Origin: Austropuccinia psidii
Taxonomy: Eukaryota; Basidiomycota; Pucciniomycetes; Pucciniales; Sphaerophragmiaceae
NCBI GenBank assembly: GCA_023105745.1
Contig: JALGQZ010000015.1
Location: forward strand, 22,673,499-22,737,498
Direction: 5' to 3'
Length of the DNA: 64,000 nt
Each line of letters opens with the position of its first letter. The first letter of the stretch is position 1. Under the pieces are notes generated by a model. It saw only the letters and a list, made by a program, of their open reading frames with translations. It was not told the origin of the DNA and did no database searches. Position numbers and translations under genes: made by a program. Shown here piece after piece: positions 20,306 through 33,277 of this stretch.

Positions 20306-23300
20306 TTAAAAACCTTCAGGAAGGATATGCTCAACTGAGCAAAGCCTCTGAAGAAACCAACAAGAGACTGAATCAAGTCTCTGAAGAACAACACCATAGC
20401 AGCAGGTACAGGGAGTGTCTGAACCAAGACATCACCAAATTGTTTGATGCCTACCATAGCTTAAAGCCCCAACCACAAGGCCAAGCTATGGAGAATCCAT
20501 ATCAACCAGATGACATCAAACCAGATGCCATGTTGTTGAATAAGGCAAGATCTCCATCACAATACCAGGATGGAGATGGCATGTCTTATTCAGAGAAGGA
20601 AGCCTTGAAACAGCTTCCTGAGGCCTCAAACTGGCCCAAATTCTCTGGATCAGGAGAATATGATCATATGGAACTCATAGATTATATAGATGGACTCTTC
20701 ATTGATGTACCAAGCATACCAGATTACTGGATTACTGCTAGACTGAATACTGCATTTAAAGGTCATGCAAGTATATGGTACACTGAAATGAAAGAAATCC
20801 ATGGCAGAAGAAATTGGCCATGGTGGAAGAGTCAAATAATCCAAAAGTACAGTAATGGAACTTGGATATGGCAAAAGACCATGTCATTTGAAAATGACAA
20901 ATACTCTGTGGAGAAAGATCCATATGAGTGGTGTCTCAGACAGTCTAAAAGACTTAAAGCCATTGATCCTCAGATGAACATCCAGATGAGGAATCACAAA
21001 CTTCTGACACAACTGCCAGGAGAACTAGAGCATGCAGTGAAATGCAGATGCAACCAAAATTGCACTCTAGATGACATAGCCAATACCTTACAAGACATAA
21101 GGAAAAGGACTAATATAGGGAAATTCACCCCATATAGAAGCAGTAGTTTCAAAGAGAAACAACCTTTCAGGGTGGAGTTTAAAGACAAACCCAGAGAAAG
21201 AGTGGCAGAAGTGGCAAAGAAGAAGAATTCTTGTCACAATTGTGGTTCAACAGACCACTATGCCAACAAATGTCCAAAAGGAAAGAAAAAAGTCTATGCT
21301 ATAGAAAAAGTCCCTGAAGAAGAACCTCCAACAGAGGATTCTGAATCAGACTCTATGGGAGATGCCATCAGAGAACCATCTGATGATGATCAAGACCCAA
21401 GAGAGGAATTTCTAGTGGAATACCAAGAGGAAACCCCATTGGAAATCCAGGATATACAGTTGGAAGCAGGCATGCCACAGGACACTGCCAACAAGAACTT
21501 CTGCAAACACACACAAGATGCACAAACATTCCTGGTTACACCAACCAAAGGAATGGAATATATACATGGAACAGCCACAAAAATGACTGTTTGTATTGAC
21601 AATGCTCAGCACCCACTGATCATTGACAGTGGAGCACACTGCTCAATAGTGGCCAGAAATTATGTGGATAACCACTTCCCAAACTGGGAAAAAGAACTCT
21701 TGCCCACCAGGACAAAGAACTTTAAGAGTGAATCTGGAAAGATGACCTCTATTGGGACAATTATCAAAGAGATAATTATACCCCACAGAAAAGGTAATAT
21801 CAGACTCAACCCAGAGTTTTTAGTGCTTGAAGATGCCCACATCCAAGGGTTTTTACTGGGAACAGATTACCAGAGGATGTATGGCATAGATATTTACAAT
21901 AGTAAAAATAGGCATATTACCATTGGTACTAACAAGGCAAAGAAATTTTCTCTTGATATATACCAGATATCTTCTCAGGACCCACTGGAAGAACTTCTGA
22001 AAGAATTCAGAGAGGGACAGTTTAGCACTACCCTCACCAGTAAACAAAAGCTAAGTTTACTGAAGATGCTGAGGAAGAATAGACCAGCATTTGCCATTGG
22101 TGAAGAACCATTAGGCAAGATCAAAGGCCATGATATAGAACTATATCTGGATGTAGAAAGGTCTTATCCACCCATGTTAAGGAGACCCCCTTACCCAGCA
22201 AGTCTGGAGACCAGGAAAGAGATTGAGAAACATATCAATGAACTCCTGGACATGGATGTCATTAGGAAGATTGGACATAATGAAATAGTGGAAATCAGCA
22301 CTCCTGTCCTAATCACCTGGCATGATGGCAAGTCTAGATTGTGTGGAGATTTCAGAGCCCTGAATAACTACACAAAAGCAGACAGGTACCCTATACCAAG
22401 GATACCTCATGCCTTGGATAAGCTAGCCAAAGCCAAATACATAACCAAGATGGATTGTATGAAAGGCTTCCACCAAAATGGAGTTAAACCAAACTCCATG
22501 AAGTTGCTCAGAATAATATGCTATATGGGCATATATGAGTACACCAGGATGCCATTTGGCATCAAGAATGCACCAGCCCACTTCCAAAGGATGATGGACA
22601 CCATATTTCAAGAAGAAATAATGGAAGGCTGGAGGGTAGTATATATTGATGATATCATTATATACTCAGAGACATGGGAAGACCATGTACAATACATAGA
22701 CAGAGTGCTAAGTAAATGTACACCCATCAATCTGAAAATTTCACTTAAAAAGTGTAATTTTGGCCAACAAGAGCTACTAGCTCTAGGACACAAAGTCTCA
22801 GGCCTTAGTCTGGCAATTGACCAGAACAAAGTAGCAGCAGTACTGCAAAAGCCAGTACCAAAGAACATCAAAGAGATGCAATCTTTACTTGGATTTGCTA
22901 GCTACTATAGAAACCACATCAAAAACTTTGCCCACATAACTAGTAGTTTATACAAGTTATGCTCAAAGGATGTAGTTTTTGAAATAACCAAGGAAAGGAG
23001 GGATGCATATGAGAGGATCAAATATGAACTCACAAATGCACCTGTGCTCATCTTGCCTGACTTTGAACTACCATTCAAGTTATATATAGATGCAGCATGC
23101 AGCCAAGGCTTGGGAGCAGCCCTTCACCAAAGACAAATTGTGGATGGTGAACCAAGAGAAGGTGTAATATGTTACATCTCCAGGCAGCTGAAACATTCAG
23201 AAGCCAGGTATGGGGCCACCCAGACAGAATGTCTATGTCTAGTCTGGGCTCTAGAAAAACTCCATTATTATTTGGAGGGTGCAGTCTTTGAAGTCTACAC

Positions 23301-25227
23301 AGACTGTACAGCCTTGAAGACTTTACTAAACAGGAAGACTACTAATAGACACATGCTGAGATGGCAAATAGCCATCCAGGAGTATAGAGGGAACATGACC
23401 ATCATATACAAGGAAGGTAAAAGCCATACCAATGCAGATGGCCTTAGCAGATGGCCACTGGACAATGTCAAAAGCAATCCAGCTTATGACCCTGAAATTG
23501 CTGCAAAAATTCCTATCCATTTTATGGAAATAAATAGGAAGAAGAACTTCAGATTCTCTGAAAGGGCACCAGGGAGTGGTACCCTTGACAGTGGAAACAC
23601 TGATTCAGAAGGGACAGAAACCCCCATACTGGGAATAAGTTCCTCAGAACTGCACAATGAATTTTTCAATGCAGTTCTGAAATCATATGCTAAACACAAA
23701 CAGTGTAGCATACTACTCCAACTCCTTCAACAAAAATACAGGAGCCCAGAACTGGAAACCCAGCTGGAGGAACCCTGGTTGAGGGCCTATAAGGACAATA
23801 AATTCTTCCTTATAGATGGCTTGATTTATCACAGAGAAAAGCACACCAGTGCACTCACAGTGATAGACAGAGACCACATCTCTTTAATCCTGCAGGGATT
23901 CCATGACTGCCCCTACATGGGACACATGAGTGAGGACAGGACTAAAGAGAGGGTAGCAAGCACAGCTTGGTGGCCCAAGTGGGAGCAAGAGTTGAGTGAA
24001 TACATCAACACTTGTGAAAGATGCCAAAAGGCAAATAGAAAACATGGGAAAAAATATGGGTTGCTTCAACACATAGAAGAACCCAAACACCCATGGGAAA
24101 CCATCAACATGGACTGGGTCACAGGACTTGTCCCAGGAGGCAAAGAAAACTACAATGCCTGCCTAATCATAGTTGATAGGTTCAGCAAGAGCATGAGGTG
24201 TCTACCATGCCATAAAGAGGACACAGCCATGGACACTGCTCTGTTATTTTGGAATAACATCATATCCACCTGTGGAGTCCCTAAGATCATAATTAGTGAC
24301 AGGGACCCAAAATTCACATCTGAATTTTGGACCAATTTATATGAAATGCTAGGCACCAAGCTTGCTTTTTCCACAACTTACCATCCACAAACAGATGGCC
24401 TAGCTGAGAGGATGATCCAAACAATGGAGGTCATCCTCAGGAGGTTCTGTGCCTATGGCATGGAATACAAGGACCATGAGGGATATACCCATGATTGGGT
24501 CACCCTCTTACCAGCAGTCCAACTGGCTTATAATACAAGCCAGCACTCTACCACAGGAAAAACACCTGCACTGGTGGAGAAAGGGTGGAACCCCCTGTTG
24601 CCTGTGGATCGCTTGAAGAAAAATCTCCTGACTATCCACCCCACAGCCAAAGTCTTCCATGATATGTGGAAGAGGGCCTGTGACACAGCTGCCAAATGCA
24701 TAGCTGAGGCAAAAGAATACAATAAGAAGAGGTGGGACAAATCACATATGGAACCTGACTTCAAAGAAGGGGACCAGGTGTTAGTGTCTACACTGAACTT
24801 CAACAATCTCAAAGGACCCAAGAAAATGAGAGACTCATTTGTAGGGCCCTTCACTATCATTAAGTTGATAGGTAAGAATGCAGTAGAGGTCAAGCTCACT
24901 GAGGAGTTTTCTAGGAAACACCCAGTCTTTCCAGTAAGCCTGGTCAAACCATACTTCCAAACAGAGGAGGATAAATTCCCCTCCAGGAAGAAGAACACCA
25001 CTCCACCAGAAATAGTGGAAGTAGAAGACTCTCCTGGACCTGTGAGTAAAATCATCAGGGCCAGAAAAATCAGACTTAATGGGAAGGATCAGAGACAATA
25101 TCTAGTCAGATTCAAGAACCAGACAGCTGACAAAGACAAATGGTTGGCAGAGGATGCCATACCAGATGGGTACCTCCATTTAAGGAGCTTCAGAGCCTCT
25201 AGGAGGACTGAACAGTCTCATCAATGA
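20293..25227 (+). CDS. Gag-Pol polyprotein of element X (protease, RT, RNase H, integrase, chromodomain)
   Basis: Open frame of 1,644 codons. The first codon, TTG at 20293, is not a real start; the frame is open upstream and should continue the 19373 ORF. Approximate residues: coiled-coil start 1-60; capsid-like Gag 110-290; zinc knuckle [14 protein letters not shown] 314-327; aspartic protease DSGAHCS at 445; RT with MPFGIKNAP and YIDD at 784-787; RNase H with DAACSQG at 933 and TDCTALK; integrase HHCC ending CERC near 1244; DD35E residues D1274, D1336 and E1372 (35 residues between the last two); GPF module near 1515; C-terminal chromodomain with YLVRFKNQ. The domain order is that of Ty3/gypsy chromoviruses. 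No stop or missing catalytic residue was seen, so pol is probably competent. Confidence 0.95.
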   Translation: MEQIVKNLQEGYAQLSKASEETNKRLNQVSEEQHHSSRYRECLNQDITKLFDAYHSLKPQPQGQAMENPYQPDDIKPDAMLLNKARSPSQYQDGDGMSYSEKEALKQLPEASNWPKFSGSGEYDHMELIDYIDGLFIDVPSIPDYWITARLNTAFKGHASIWYTEMKEIHGRRNWPWWKSQIIQKYSNGTWIWQKTMSFENDKYSVEKDPYEWCLRQSKRLKAIDPQMNIQMRNHKLLTQLPGELEHAVKCRCNQNCTLDDIANTLQDIRKRTNIGKFTPYRSSSFKEKQPFRVEFKDKPRERVAEVAKKKNSCHNCGSTDHYANKCPKGKKKVYAIEKVPEEEPPTEDSESDSMGDAIREPSDDDQDPREEFLVEYQEETPLEIQDIQLEAGMPQDTANKNFCKHTQDAQTFLVTPTKGMEYIHGTATKMTVCIDNAQHPLIIDSGAHCSIVARNYVDNHFPNWEKELLPTRTKNFKSESGKMTSIGTIIKEIIIPHRKGNIRLNPEFLVLEDAHIQGFLLGTDYQRMYGIDIYNSKNRHITIGTNKAKKFSLDIYQISSQDPLEELLKEFREGQFSTTLTSKQKLSLLKMLRKNRPAFAIGEEPLGKIKGHDIELYLDVERSYPPMLRRPPYPASLETRKEIEKHINELLDMDVIRKIGHNEIVEISTPVLITWHDGKSRLCGDFRALNNYTKADRYPIPRIPHALDKLAKAKYITKMDCMKGFHQNGVKPNSMKLLRIICYMGIYEYTRMPFGIKNAPAHFQRMMDTIFQEEIMEGWRVVYIDDIIIYSETWEDHVQYIDRVLSKCTPINLKISLKKCNFGQQELLALGHKVSGLSLAIDQNKVAAVLQKPVPKNIKEMQSLLGFASYYRNHIKNFAHITSSLYKLCSKDVVFEITKERRDAYERIKYELTNAPVLILPDFELPFKLYIDAACSQGLGAALHQRQIVDGEPREGVICYISRQLKHSEARYGATQTECLCLVWALEKLHYYLEGAVFEVYTDCTALKTLLNRKTTNRHMLRWQIAIQEYRGNMTIIYKEGKSHTNADGLSRWPLDNVKSNPAYDPEIAAKIPIHFMEINRKKNFRFSERAPGSGTLDSGNTDSEGTETPILGISSSELHNEFFNAVLKSYAKHKQCSILLQLLQQKYRSPELETQLEEPWLRAYKDNKFFLIDGLIYHREKHTSALTVIDRDHISLILQGFHDCPYMGHMSEDRTKERVASTAWWPKWEQELSEYINTCERCQKANRKHGKKYGLLQHIEEPKHPWETINMDWVTGLVPGGKENYNACLIIVDRFSKSMRCLPCHKEDTAMDTALLFWNNIISTCGVPKIIISDRDPKFTSEFWTNLYEMLGTKLAFSTTYHPQTDGLAERMIQTMEVILRRFCAYGMEYKDHEGYTHDWVTLLPAVQLAYNTSQHSTTGKTPALVEKGWNPLLPVDRLKKNLLTIHPTAKVFHDMWKRACDTAAKCIAEAKEYNKKRWDKSHMEPDFKEGDQVLVSTLNFNNLKGPKKMRDSFVGPFTIIKLIGKNAVEVKLTEEFSRKHPVFPVSLVKPYFQTEEDKFPSRKKNTTPPEIVEVEDSPGPVSKIIRARKIRLNGKDQRQYLVRFKNQTADKDKWLAEDAIPDGYLHLRSFRASRRTEQSHQ

Positions 25228-25251
25228 TGAGTCTTTTTTAGAGGGAGGGTA
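25217..25251 (+). promoter_or_regulatory. Stop-codon palindrome and polypurine tract of element X
   Basis: CTCATCAATGATGAG (25217-25231) is a perfect palindrome with one central base; the pol stop TGA at 25225-25227 is part of its right arm. After a T run comes GAGGGAGGGTA (25241-25251), abutting the 3' LTR. The same layout occurs in A, B1 and B. Confidence 0.75.
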
Positions 25252-26682
25252 TGTCAGCCTGTGACTCAAAACCAGAGCACAAGCATGACCGCCAAAATAC
25301 CATAAACTAATGGTATACCCAAGATACCACCAAAACATGGAGCTGAGCCAAATCAGCTCAAAAGGTATCAAAAGAAAGAGGAAACTCACCTCTTCCTGAA
25401 AATATAAGTCCCATCACCATAGGACAAGAAATAACAAAGTTATTCCTACTCAAAGTTAGTGCTGAGCATAAACCTTAATTTTCACCTCTCATCTATAATC
25501 TAGAAGGAGAGGCTTAACCCCATCAAATGGGTACTCAAAATGAAGCTCTAAGCCAGGGCTATCCAATGGTACCAGCCAAACTGAGCTAGCACCAGTATTA
25601 CTTGAGTTATGGTCAAATTCAGACCAAATAAGGGTGAACAAAACATTCACCTCTCATCTAACTTTTACAGTTTTAGTGTGAGATACCTGAAGTGGGGTCT
25701 TTTTGGAAATAGCACAATCAGGGCTATCTGATGGTGCCTTCCATTTCCTCATAACTCAACTACAACAGAAGTTATTGGCCAAACAAGCTTAATACAGCTT
25801 TTGACCAGACCACGCCAATGTACAAAAATACTTGTACATGGGATAACTTTGTCATATTTAATGATAGCCATGTCAAGTTGGGTACCATTGTGTAGAGCTC
25901 ATACAGAGCTACTCAATGAAACAACTTTGAGCTTGATATCTCAAAAACCAACAGAGTTATGACCATTTTAAGGTCAAAATCCCACCTGCTGTCAGATACA
26001 GCCTTACCATGGGATAATATCCCATAAGCATGAATATGAGGTGTCAAATAGACGAAGAAGCATGTTTTTACTTCAATACCTCATATGTCAGTTAATACTG
26101 GGGTCCCATACAGTTTCTGTACAGCATTCTACGCGTCATACACGTCAGAATCAGGTTGTGAGGTCCCCAGATGAAAATTTTCACCCTGTATTGGTGAAAA
26201 CTGCCCCGATCTGGTTTCAAAACCACATCTGAGCCCAATACAGGGTATACAGGCTGTTTGCAAACCACAAGCCTGTCATAGAGAGTGAAAAATCTTCACT
26301 TCCTCTACGTGGAAAGGTCTAGCAGCCTTTCCACCCCAATTTCAAGATAAAAGGAGGGCTTTTCACAGCCAAAATCCTCTCCTCATCCTGCTCTTGAATT
26401 ACATACGTAGTAAACTGTCAAAAACAGTTTTTACTCTTGGTTAAATAATCAGGTATAATTATAATCTTTAATTATTGTAGACTTTATTATTGTAATCCAA
26501 CAGATAAAGCCTGCACCCAGGGTTCTCAATAGCGCTCACCACCACTATTTCTCAATAGTAGAACCCTTTTATCTTATTACAAACCTTTATAAATCTTTTT
26601 TTAATCATTTTCTGTCGTGTCACATACACAGTTAAAGTTGTAATTAGCCTAGTTATACCTTTATCATAGTATCATCCTGACA
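25252..26682 (+). repeat. 3' LTR of element X (LTR-I)
   Basis: 1,431 bp, TGTCAG..CTGACA, followed by the target duplication aaaag. It differs from the 5' LTR by scattered substitutions. The inverted repeat has a change here (gatctggtttc for gatgtggtttc). Confidence 0.92.
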
Positions 26683-29600
26683 AAAAGAATCTTTAAAAGA
26701 ATCTTTAAATCATCTAAAAACATTATAAGAAGCATTTAATACACCAAGAAGGAACTGGAACAATAATCAGGAACAAAGATTCCCTTAAAATAATCAGCCA
26801 TAAAGGCCGGGGAATCCCCACCACCATTTTAATCCAGTTACCAGCCATACATACCAGCTCAAATGGCTCCAAGACCACTATAAAAATGTGCTTGCTGTAA
26901 GGAAGAAGGAAACTCAGCAACTAGACGCACTTACCTTTCCAACCAAGGAGCATTTTACCTATTTTCCAATTTCAAGAGAGTACCTGTGGAAGGAAATTAA
27001 ATGTCCAAAGACATGGTCAAGACTTTTGAAAAGAACAAGAAGAGATCAATACAAAATTCATGGATAAAACTAGTATCAAACTAAAACCAGAAGAGGATGT
27101 TGAGTCCAGTGAAAAGAAATCAGAAGATAAATGAACCTCAAATTTCACAGGTGAAAGATTGGTAAAATTGGAAACCACCTACCATTTCCTCAGCCAATGA
27201 ACCTATTTAATCACAGGTTGGCCTGAGTTAGACCAAAAAAAGAATGGCAAGGCAAGCACCAAATTTAGGGCCAAAGAAGAAAGAAGCTATTGCAGAAACT
27301 TATATTGAAGGAGAAAAAGAAGAAGAAAGAGTCCTAGTAGCAAAAAATTCCAAAATAAGACCAACCTCAGAAGGAGATTGGAAATATTGACAATATAAAT
27401 GAAGATGAAGAAATCCCCAGATAAGAAAATAAGCTCAGAAAAATCAAAGGAAACAAGCTTAAGACAAACCAGAAATTGAAAAAATCACCAATAAAATTAT
27501 GCAACATAAGATTAACCTCACCATTGAGGAAAGTTTGCGGATGTTACTGAGTTTTTTCTATAAACTACAGGAATTATAAGAAAAAGACAAGAATATTGGA
27601 TATCTCAAGTAAATGGATCTTCAATAGATACTATTAACATTAGGATTTAAATAAATACAAAAGCCCAAGATTAATTATGCCTGTCCTTTGGTATTTATCA
27701 AAATCTTTATTGGAAAAGAGGAATACCCAATCTAAGAATCAATTCACACGGGGGAAGAACTCAACTTCTTACCAGAATAAATAGCCATAAAAGAATCACT
27801 AAAAACAAGACATCTGAACATGAACTTCAGAGGAATTGGGGGACATAAAACTTAATTGGTTACACCTTCTATATTTCCTTCAATCATTTTGGCTTAAGGT
27901 TAAGAAACTCAAATACACTTCTTCATTTCAAAAGTATCTGTCCATACAGTACTTGGAAGACCCTTCTTGGCAGAAAACAACATTAGGTTAGATTTTCCCC
28001 ATAAAAAAGGTGAAAAAATCAATTATGAAGAGCCTGATGGAAGAGGATTGTGCATTCCAATATGAAAACCTCAAAGAACTGGATGGAAAACTGGTTGACC
28101 TAGAGGAATGGATCTATGCAATATGGAAAAATTGGTCGGAAATACCTAAAGAAAGATGTTTCAAACAGAAAAAAGGGACAATTCCATGATCAATTTGACC
28201 AAGAGGACACAAGAGCTACTTATATCTCCAAATAGTGATGAATTTGGTTCCAAATTAGAAAACACCAAATGAAACAAAAATCTCAAAAGAAAATCTGAAT
28301 ACCTTACCTCTGGAGATGAATCACCCAAAATAATTTATTGATAATTCAGAAATATGTCAGATTCTGGTGGATGGAAAGAAAAACATCCAAGGAAAACCTT
28401 TCAAAACTAAAAACAAAAGGAGTCAAGTCATGTTTAGTGAACATAATGAGCTTTCACATGAATAAATCATAAATTAAGCTTAAAAAGACCTCGAAATTTT
28501 GGAATAAAGATACAAAAGCCCAAACCCATATCAACTTCTTAGATAGACAATTGCACAGCCAATAAGAACTTTATGAATGGAAATGGGAAAACAATGAATT
28601 CATCCAGCAACCTCTCAATGAAGAAGAAGAAACAGACTCCAAACTATAAAATCAATGCAATGACATTTACATGCTATAAATTACCTTTGAGGACATTGTT
28701 GGGGATGAAGCTAAAAAAACTTTGTGTGAAGACAAATATTTATGTCACCTTCCAGGAACAAATTTTAACAATATCCAATTTTTAGAGTTATTAACTGAAG
28801 TTTCTTTTAAAGGGAACCTGGGAAATCAATTCTGGGATAAAAAATTTGCAATGGTATTTTACCAAGAAGTGGAATCTACTTCAAGAAAATTTGAGTCCAA
28901 TGTTACCTTGGATTGAATGGATCAAAATATCAAACTTGAAAAATGAAGTGGGTTGGAGATGGATATATATTCAGTAATGGAGGCTGATGGTGGTCAGAAT
29001 TTCCATAAGCGCCAGAAATCAAAGAAGGAAATGCCTTTCTGGAATCCCTGAAAGAAGTTATTCTCTCCACATTACTCAACAGAAACTCATCTTTCCCACT
29101 TGAGGAATTTAACTCTAAAGAAAATCAATATCATCAAGATTCTTTCTCTAATAATGTATCAGTAACCTTCATAAAATTTATCATTACTTTCCTTCCATTT
29201 TTCTCAAATTAAACTTAAGGCAGTGAATTCCTTCATTAAGAAAATGAAATTCATCAACAAAGTATTACTCAAAAAGAAAAAGAAAAAATAAAAAAAACTT
29301 CCAAAAATATTTCAATTAGCTCCACCAAGGCAAATTCACCAATTTTTGGATCCTATGGGGAAGAATTCAAAAAAGAAGACCAAATTATTGATGAATATTC
29401 AATTCAGAAAGCAAACTATGAATAACTCAATAAAGAAAACATTTGTAACTTCAAGGATACTCCATCAATATCAAGAAACCATGATCTTCAAGAAATTAAG
29501 GAATTTATGGAAATTATGGAGGTTTCTGACAAAACCAATGATCAAATTGTTCAGAAACTAATAAATCAATTAAACTTAAAACTATTAAAGCCAATGTTGA

Positions 29601-29936
29601 AGAAAGGTGAAGACTCCCAAATAAAAACATTGATTAAAAAAGTCAGACTCCAACTTAATCATTAGGAAGTGACCTCCTACCTTATCAAAGAGGAAAGGAA
29701 ATTTCTCAACAAAAATCAAAAACTTCACTCTCTATAATCAAGAATCACTAGGCAGTGTGCTCCTGTCTTATCAAAGAATAGTATCCAAATTCTTACCCAA
29801 AGGTATCATTGAAAACCTGTTAAATTCACCTTAAAACTATGTAGCTATTTGCAGTAACTTGTTGCTTTAAACAACAGGGTTACTGTTTAATCCATCCCAA
29901 ATAATCAAGAAAAAAGAATCCAAATAAGTCTGATAC
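26683..29936 (+). pseudogene. Decayed gypsy element G, Gag end and protease region
   Basis: Continues the 16437-17000 fragment after the aaaag duplication. Recognisable in shifting frames: RRNWNNNQEQRFP; then NKIMQHKINLTIEESL near 27490; a retroviral-type protease near 27670-28000 with ACPLVFIKIFIGKEEYPI, a changed active site (HTGE where D[ST]G is expected), LNMNFRGIGGH and VHTVLGRPFLAENNIRLDF. After about 28550 comes an acidic linker (NEEEETDS) and FEDIVGDEAKKTLCEDKYL, then lysine-rich text without assigned domain. No RT motif was found before the E LTR starts at about 29937. Small ORFs here are chance pieces. Confidence 0.55.
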
Positions 29937-31883
29937 TATGAGCCTTTGAAAAATGACCACATATCCAAAAAGTTCACAAAATAACTTTACAATAATAATA
30001 ATTAAAAATATTATCTTAAAATAGGTAAAAATGCCATAAATAGGCATAAATTCTTGATAAACTCATAATATAATGAATAAACATGTAAACAATTGCACCA
30101 TTAGATTCTAAATGGTAAAATTAACATATAAACGTTTTATTTCATATCTGTAAATATAATACTTACTGTGTAATATGTGAAAATGCCATGAAAAGGCATA
30201 AATTCTTGTTTATCTCAGAAACCAACAAAACAACATGTAAAATAAGTTGCACCATTGGATTACCCATAAAAAGATTTAAATATAAAAATTTTCTATCATA
30301 TCCTTAAAGTTAATACTTATGGTAATAACCTGAATACATGCACTTCTATGATCAGCACATATATTCATGGTTTTTAGCTCATATTTCGGTGAATATACAT
30401 TAAAGATATTTTAACCAAGAATAAAGTTACCAGGTAATTACTTTAAAAATACAGGTACAAGGTTTATTTGACAAGCTTTAAAAAAGGTTATAAATTGTAG
30501 TGGTTTATTGAACGAAATTGTTATAGCTGTCGACCACTTTGTTGTGAAAGTGGTCCAGAATTAAAAAAGTAGATATTAAAATTCTACTAGCTCATAAGCT
30601 AATAAGAATTTAATAGTAATCATTAGATTGAAAGAATAACCCCTTGAAATGATGGTTAAAAGCTTAAAATAGTAAATTTCAACAGAAAAGATGAGTTACA
30701 AGAAAAATCATCAAAATTAGATTTTTTGTGGTTTAATGAAATGATCTTGGTAGTTTAAGAATAAAATTCCAAGCTTTCAGAAAGGGCTATCTGAATAGCT
30801 GTAGGAAGTATCACTCAATTTTATTAATCATCAAAGCTTAAACTTAAAATTGATCATTGATAACCAATCACTGTAATCTTCATTCAGGTTTAACAGTTGT
30901 ACAAATGATAAAAGTGGTGGATACTAGCTTATTATTATTAAACTGATAAAATCCATGAATTTACTCTTCTTGCAAGACTATGATTTCAGAAAACCTAGAG
31001 TTACAGTGATAACTCTAAAAAAATGGTGTAATGATGCGATAAAATGGTTTAATTATGTTGTGATAATCACTAAATCTTAAAATACTGATCAATTCCTGTG
31101 GATACCAAAATTGAATGTCTACTAGAGTCCTTCTGGACTCTAGGAGGGAGGGTTTTACTATATATAGAACTCTTTTTACCTCTATTTCCCCCTCAGATGC
31201 AACAAAAACATTAAATTTTTAAAACAAATGGTAAAATCTTCATTCCTTTTATACAAAATCATTACTTATTTAAACACTCAATGAAATCTTTCTTTTAGTC
31301 ATGAATTTTGATGTGATTAAATAAAATTTGAATTTTTGTTGTTAAATTTATCTCTAAAACTCTAATTCCACATAAGGATAAGATTATTTGTAATTTCTCC
31401 TATTTATTATTGTATATACAATTTCAATAAGTTGGACTTACATTCTTTGAGTGTAACAATATTCAAAATTATTATATCAAGTGCCAAAATTAGGTCATTT
31501 TCATCCTCTATAGTAATTGTCTCTTTATTGTTATTTTGAAGACTCTTTCTCAATATAAATAGTACTTAAATTGATATATAGCTTTAATATTGGTAATATT
31601 ATTACTATAAATTGTTTTGTATTATTAAATAACAGTTTTTTACACCTTTATTCTTTGTTTGTAACAATAATAAAGTGCCATAAATATATTAATTATTATA
31701 TATCAATATAATTCATATTATTATATTCTATTAATAATATAAATATTTTTATGCACATAATTATAAAAATTCTTTATTATTATTCATTGTTTTGTCTTCC
31801 TATTCAATTTCATAATTACATTTATAGTACAATAAGTAAAGTATTGACAATATTTACTTCTTGTTTCATAGTCAAACCTTACA
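29937..31883 (+). repeat. 5' LTR of element E (LTR-III relative)
   Basis: Starts TATGAGCCTTTGAAAAATGACCACATATCC, comparable with tgtgagtctttgaggtatgacacatatc at the 3' LTR (37676), and ends tttcatagtcaaaccttaca, like the F LTR end. Very AT-rich and about 1.95 kb. The text after it (tctcagtgctttgccctgagg) may be a decayed primer binding site. A motif atgccata.a..ggcataaattcttg is repeated at about 30030 and 30180. Confidence 0.6.
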
Positions 31884-33277
31884 TCTCAGTGCTTTGCCCT
31901 GAGGTTAACTTGAATGAACTTTTAAAAAGATTCAAATTAGGTTTATCCAATAGAATTAGGTCTATAATCATAAAATTATATAAGAAATTTATATTTATTG
32001 ATTTTAAAAGCTGTTGCGGCATTTTGAAAGAAATTGTACTGTCTTAAACATGTGCTTTCACATCTTTGAAGTTTCAAGAAGGTTCTTTGAGTGACTCAAG
32101 TTTATAAAAAAAAATATTTATAACTTAAAAATAAATTTATATTGTAATTTAATTTTCACAACTAATCTTCATTCTTATTTTATTCTTTGAAAAAGAAAAA
32201 TATAAAACAAAAAAAATAAATAAATAAAAACAAAAGAAAAAATCATTTTTATTTCTTTTTGTTCATTTCTTTTATTTATTCCATTCATTTAACAAGATAT
32301 AAAAGCAGTTTTTATGTGGAAATTGCCATATATAACCAAAAATAACATTTCTTATAAAAGACTTTTATTTATTTTTCTTTTTTAGTGTTGGAAGAAAAAC
32401 CAAAAGAAAACAATATGACCACTGGTGACATATTGGTGGAAGAAGCTTGCCAAAATTCTCCAACACCTGTTGGTAATAAAAAATGAAAGGCCAATAAATT
32501 GCTCTCTCCAGGACCCATTTTTCAGGACTCTTGAGGTGAGTACCTCTCTTGAAATTGCCATAAAAAGATCTTTTATTGTTCTGAAATCTTTTTTTATTTC
32601 TTATTCCTTAAATTATGACTACAAGAAGAGGATCTCAATACTCCATTCAATCAGATGAAAGTAGACTCAGAAGTAGAATCAATTTCTCATAAGGGAAAAT
32701 CAAGGGCATAATCCCCAGTGGAAAAGAATCCACACAAGGAAGTGCTATATCCCAAAGGAAAGTCCCAAAAATTACTATAATATCTGGGCCAGAGTTGAAA
32801 CTACAGATGAGTAACTCCAACAGGTAAAAGTCACATTCAGAGGGCTCAAATAGACATATACATGGGAAAGTAAAAGCAGTACTACACAGTGTACAAGGAC
32901 ATAGATTGGGAAATGTTGCCACAAATCCACCAAGGAGTGATGAACTCCTGGAATGTCCTGAAAAAGTTTCTCAAGGAGGAGGAAATGGTGAGATACTCCA
33001 ATGGATAGAATCAACTATCATCCAAACCTCAAATCAACAATACAAAGGGGTACCATGCCAAAAAGAAGGAGGAAAGCAAGGAAGAAGCCCCAGTAGCTTC
33101 TACCAGCAAGCTTCAAGTCAACCAACTTCCCCAAGAAGGGAAGAAGAACAAGAAAAAGAATTGGAGGAACCATATTCCCTAAGGTACAGGATTCCAAAAA
33201 TCCAAAATGATGCCATGGACAATGTCTTCAAAATGGCCAAAATGTTTATGGAATTCAAGGACAAAGAGGAAAAATGA
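31884..33277 (+). pseudogene. Leader and decayed accessory protein region of element E
   Basis: A candidate leader-intron acceptor lies at 32384-32385 (atttttcttttttag), followed by TGTTGGAAGAA, which would give ATG TTG GAA GAA after an exon ending in A, as in X. A second candidate intron is 32536-32625. The last part, 32906-33277, is open and ends YRIPKIQNDAMDNVFKMAK then MEFKDKEEK, matching YRIPKKEKTAIDNVFNMAR of F in the accessory frame. Stops between these pieces show decay. Length and start of the mature product cannot be given. Confidence 0.5.
32536..32625 (+). other. Candidate short intron containing the Gag ATG (E)
   Basis: Donor CTTGAG|GTGAGT, T-rich tract tttttttatttcttattcctt, acceptor CTACAAG|AAGAGG. 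The ATG at 32615 is 11 nt from the intron end and opens MTTRRGSQYSIQSDES, which parallels MTPTRSGSNYSIQSNGS of F. Length 90 nt. Confidence 0.5.

Larger units (their letters stand above)
17001..26682 (+). mobile_element. Full-length Ty3/gypsy chromovirus family I, element X
   Basis: A 9,682-bp element with 5' LTR 17001-18430, primer binding site, leader intron, ORF0/accessory region, gag-pol, polypurine tract and 3' LTR 25252-26682. Target duplication aaaag flanks it (16996-17000 and 26683-26687). LTR ends are TGTCAG..CTGACA. The two LTRs are nearly the same length (1,430 and 1,431 bp), but I count 12 mismatches by eye in the first 350 bp and about four in the next 150, so the insertion is not brand new. 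All pol catalytic motifs are present. The one coding fault I see is a probable 1-nt deletion near 20285. It lies within the older element G. Confidence 0.93.

Noticed and set aside
24528..25098. Antisense ORFs of up to 175 codons opposite integrase and chromodomain of X (and the equivalent at 4030-4581 in A)
   Set aside because: Shadow frames of the Gag-Pol coding strand; A shows the same antisense frame although its coding frame is dead, so it follows base composition.
31751..32047. 98-codon ORF rich in I, L and K
   Set aside because: It spans the end of E's LTR and the start of its leader and shows no domain; treated as a chance frame.
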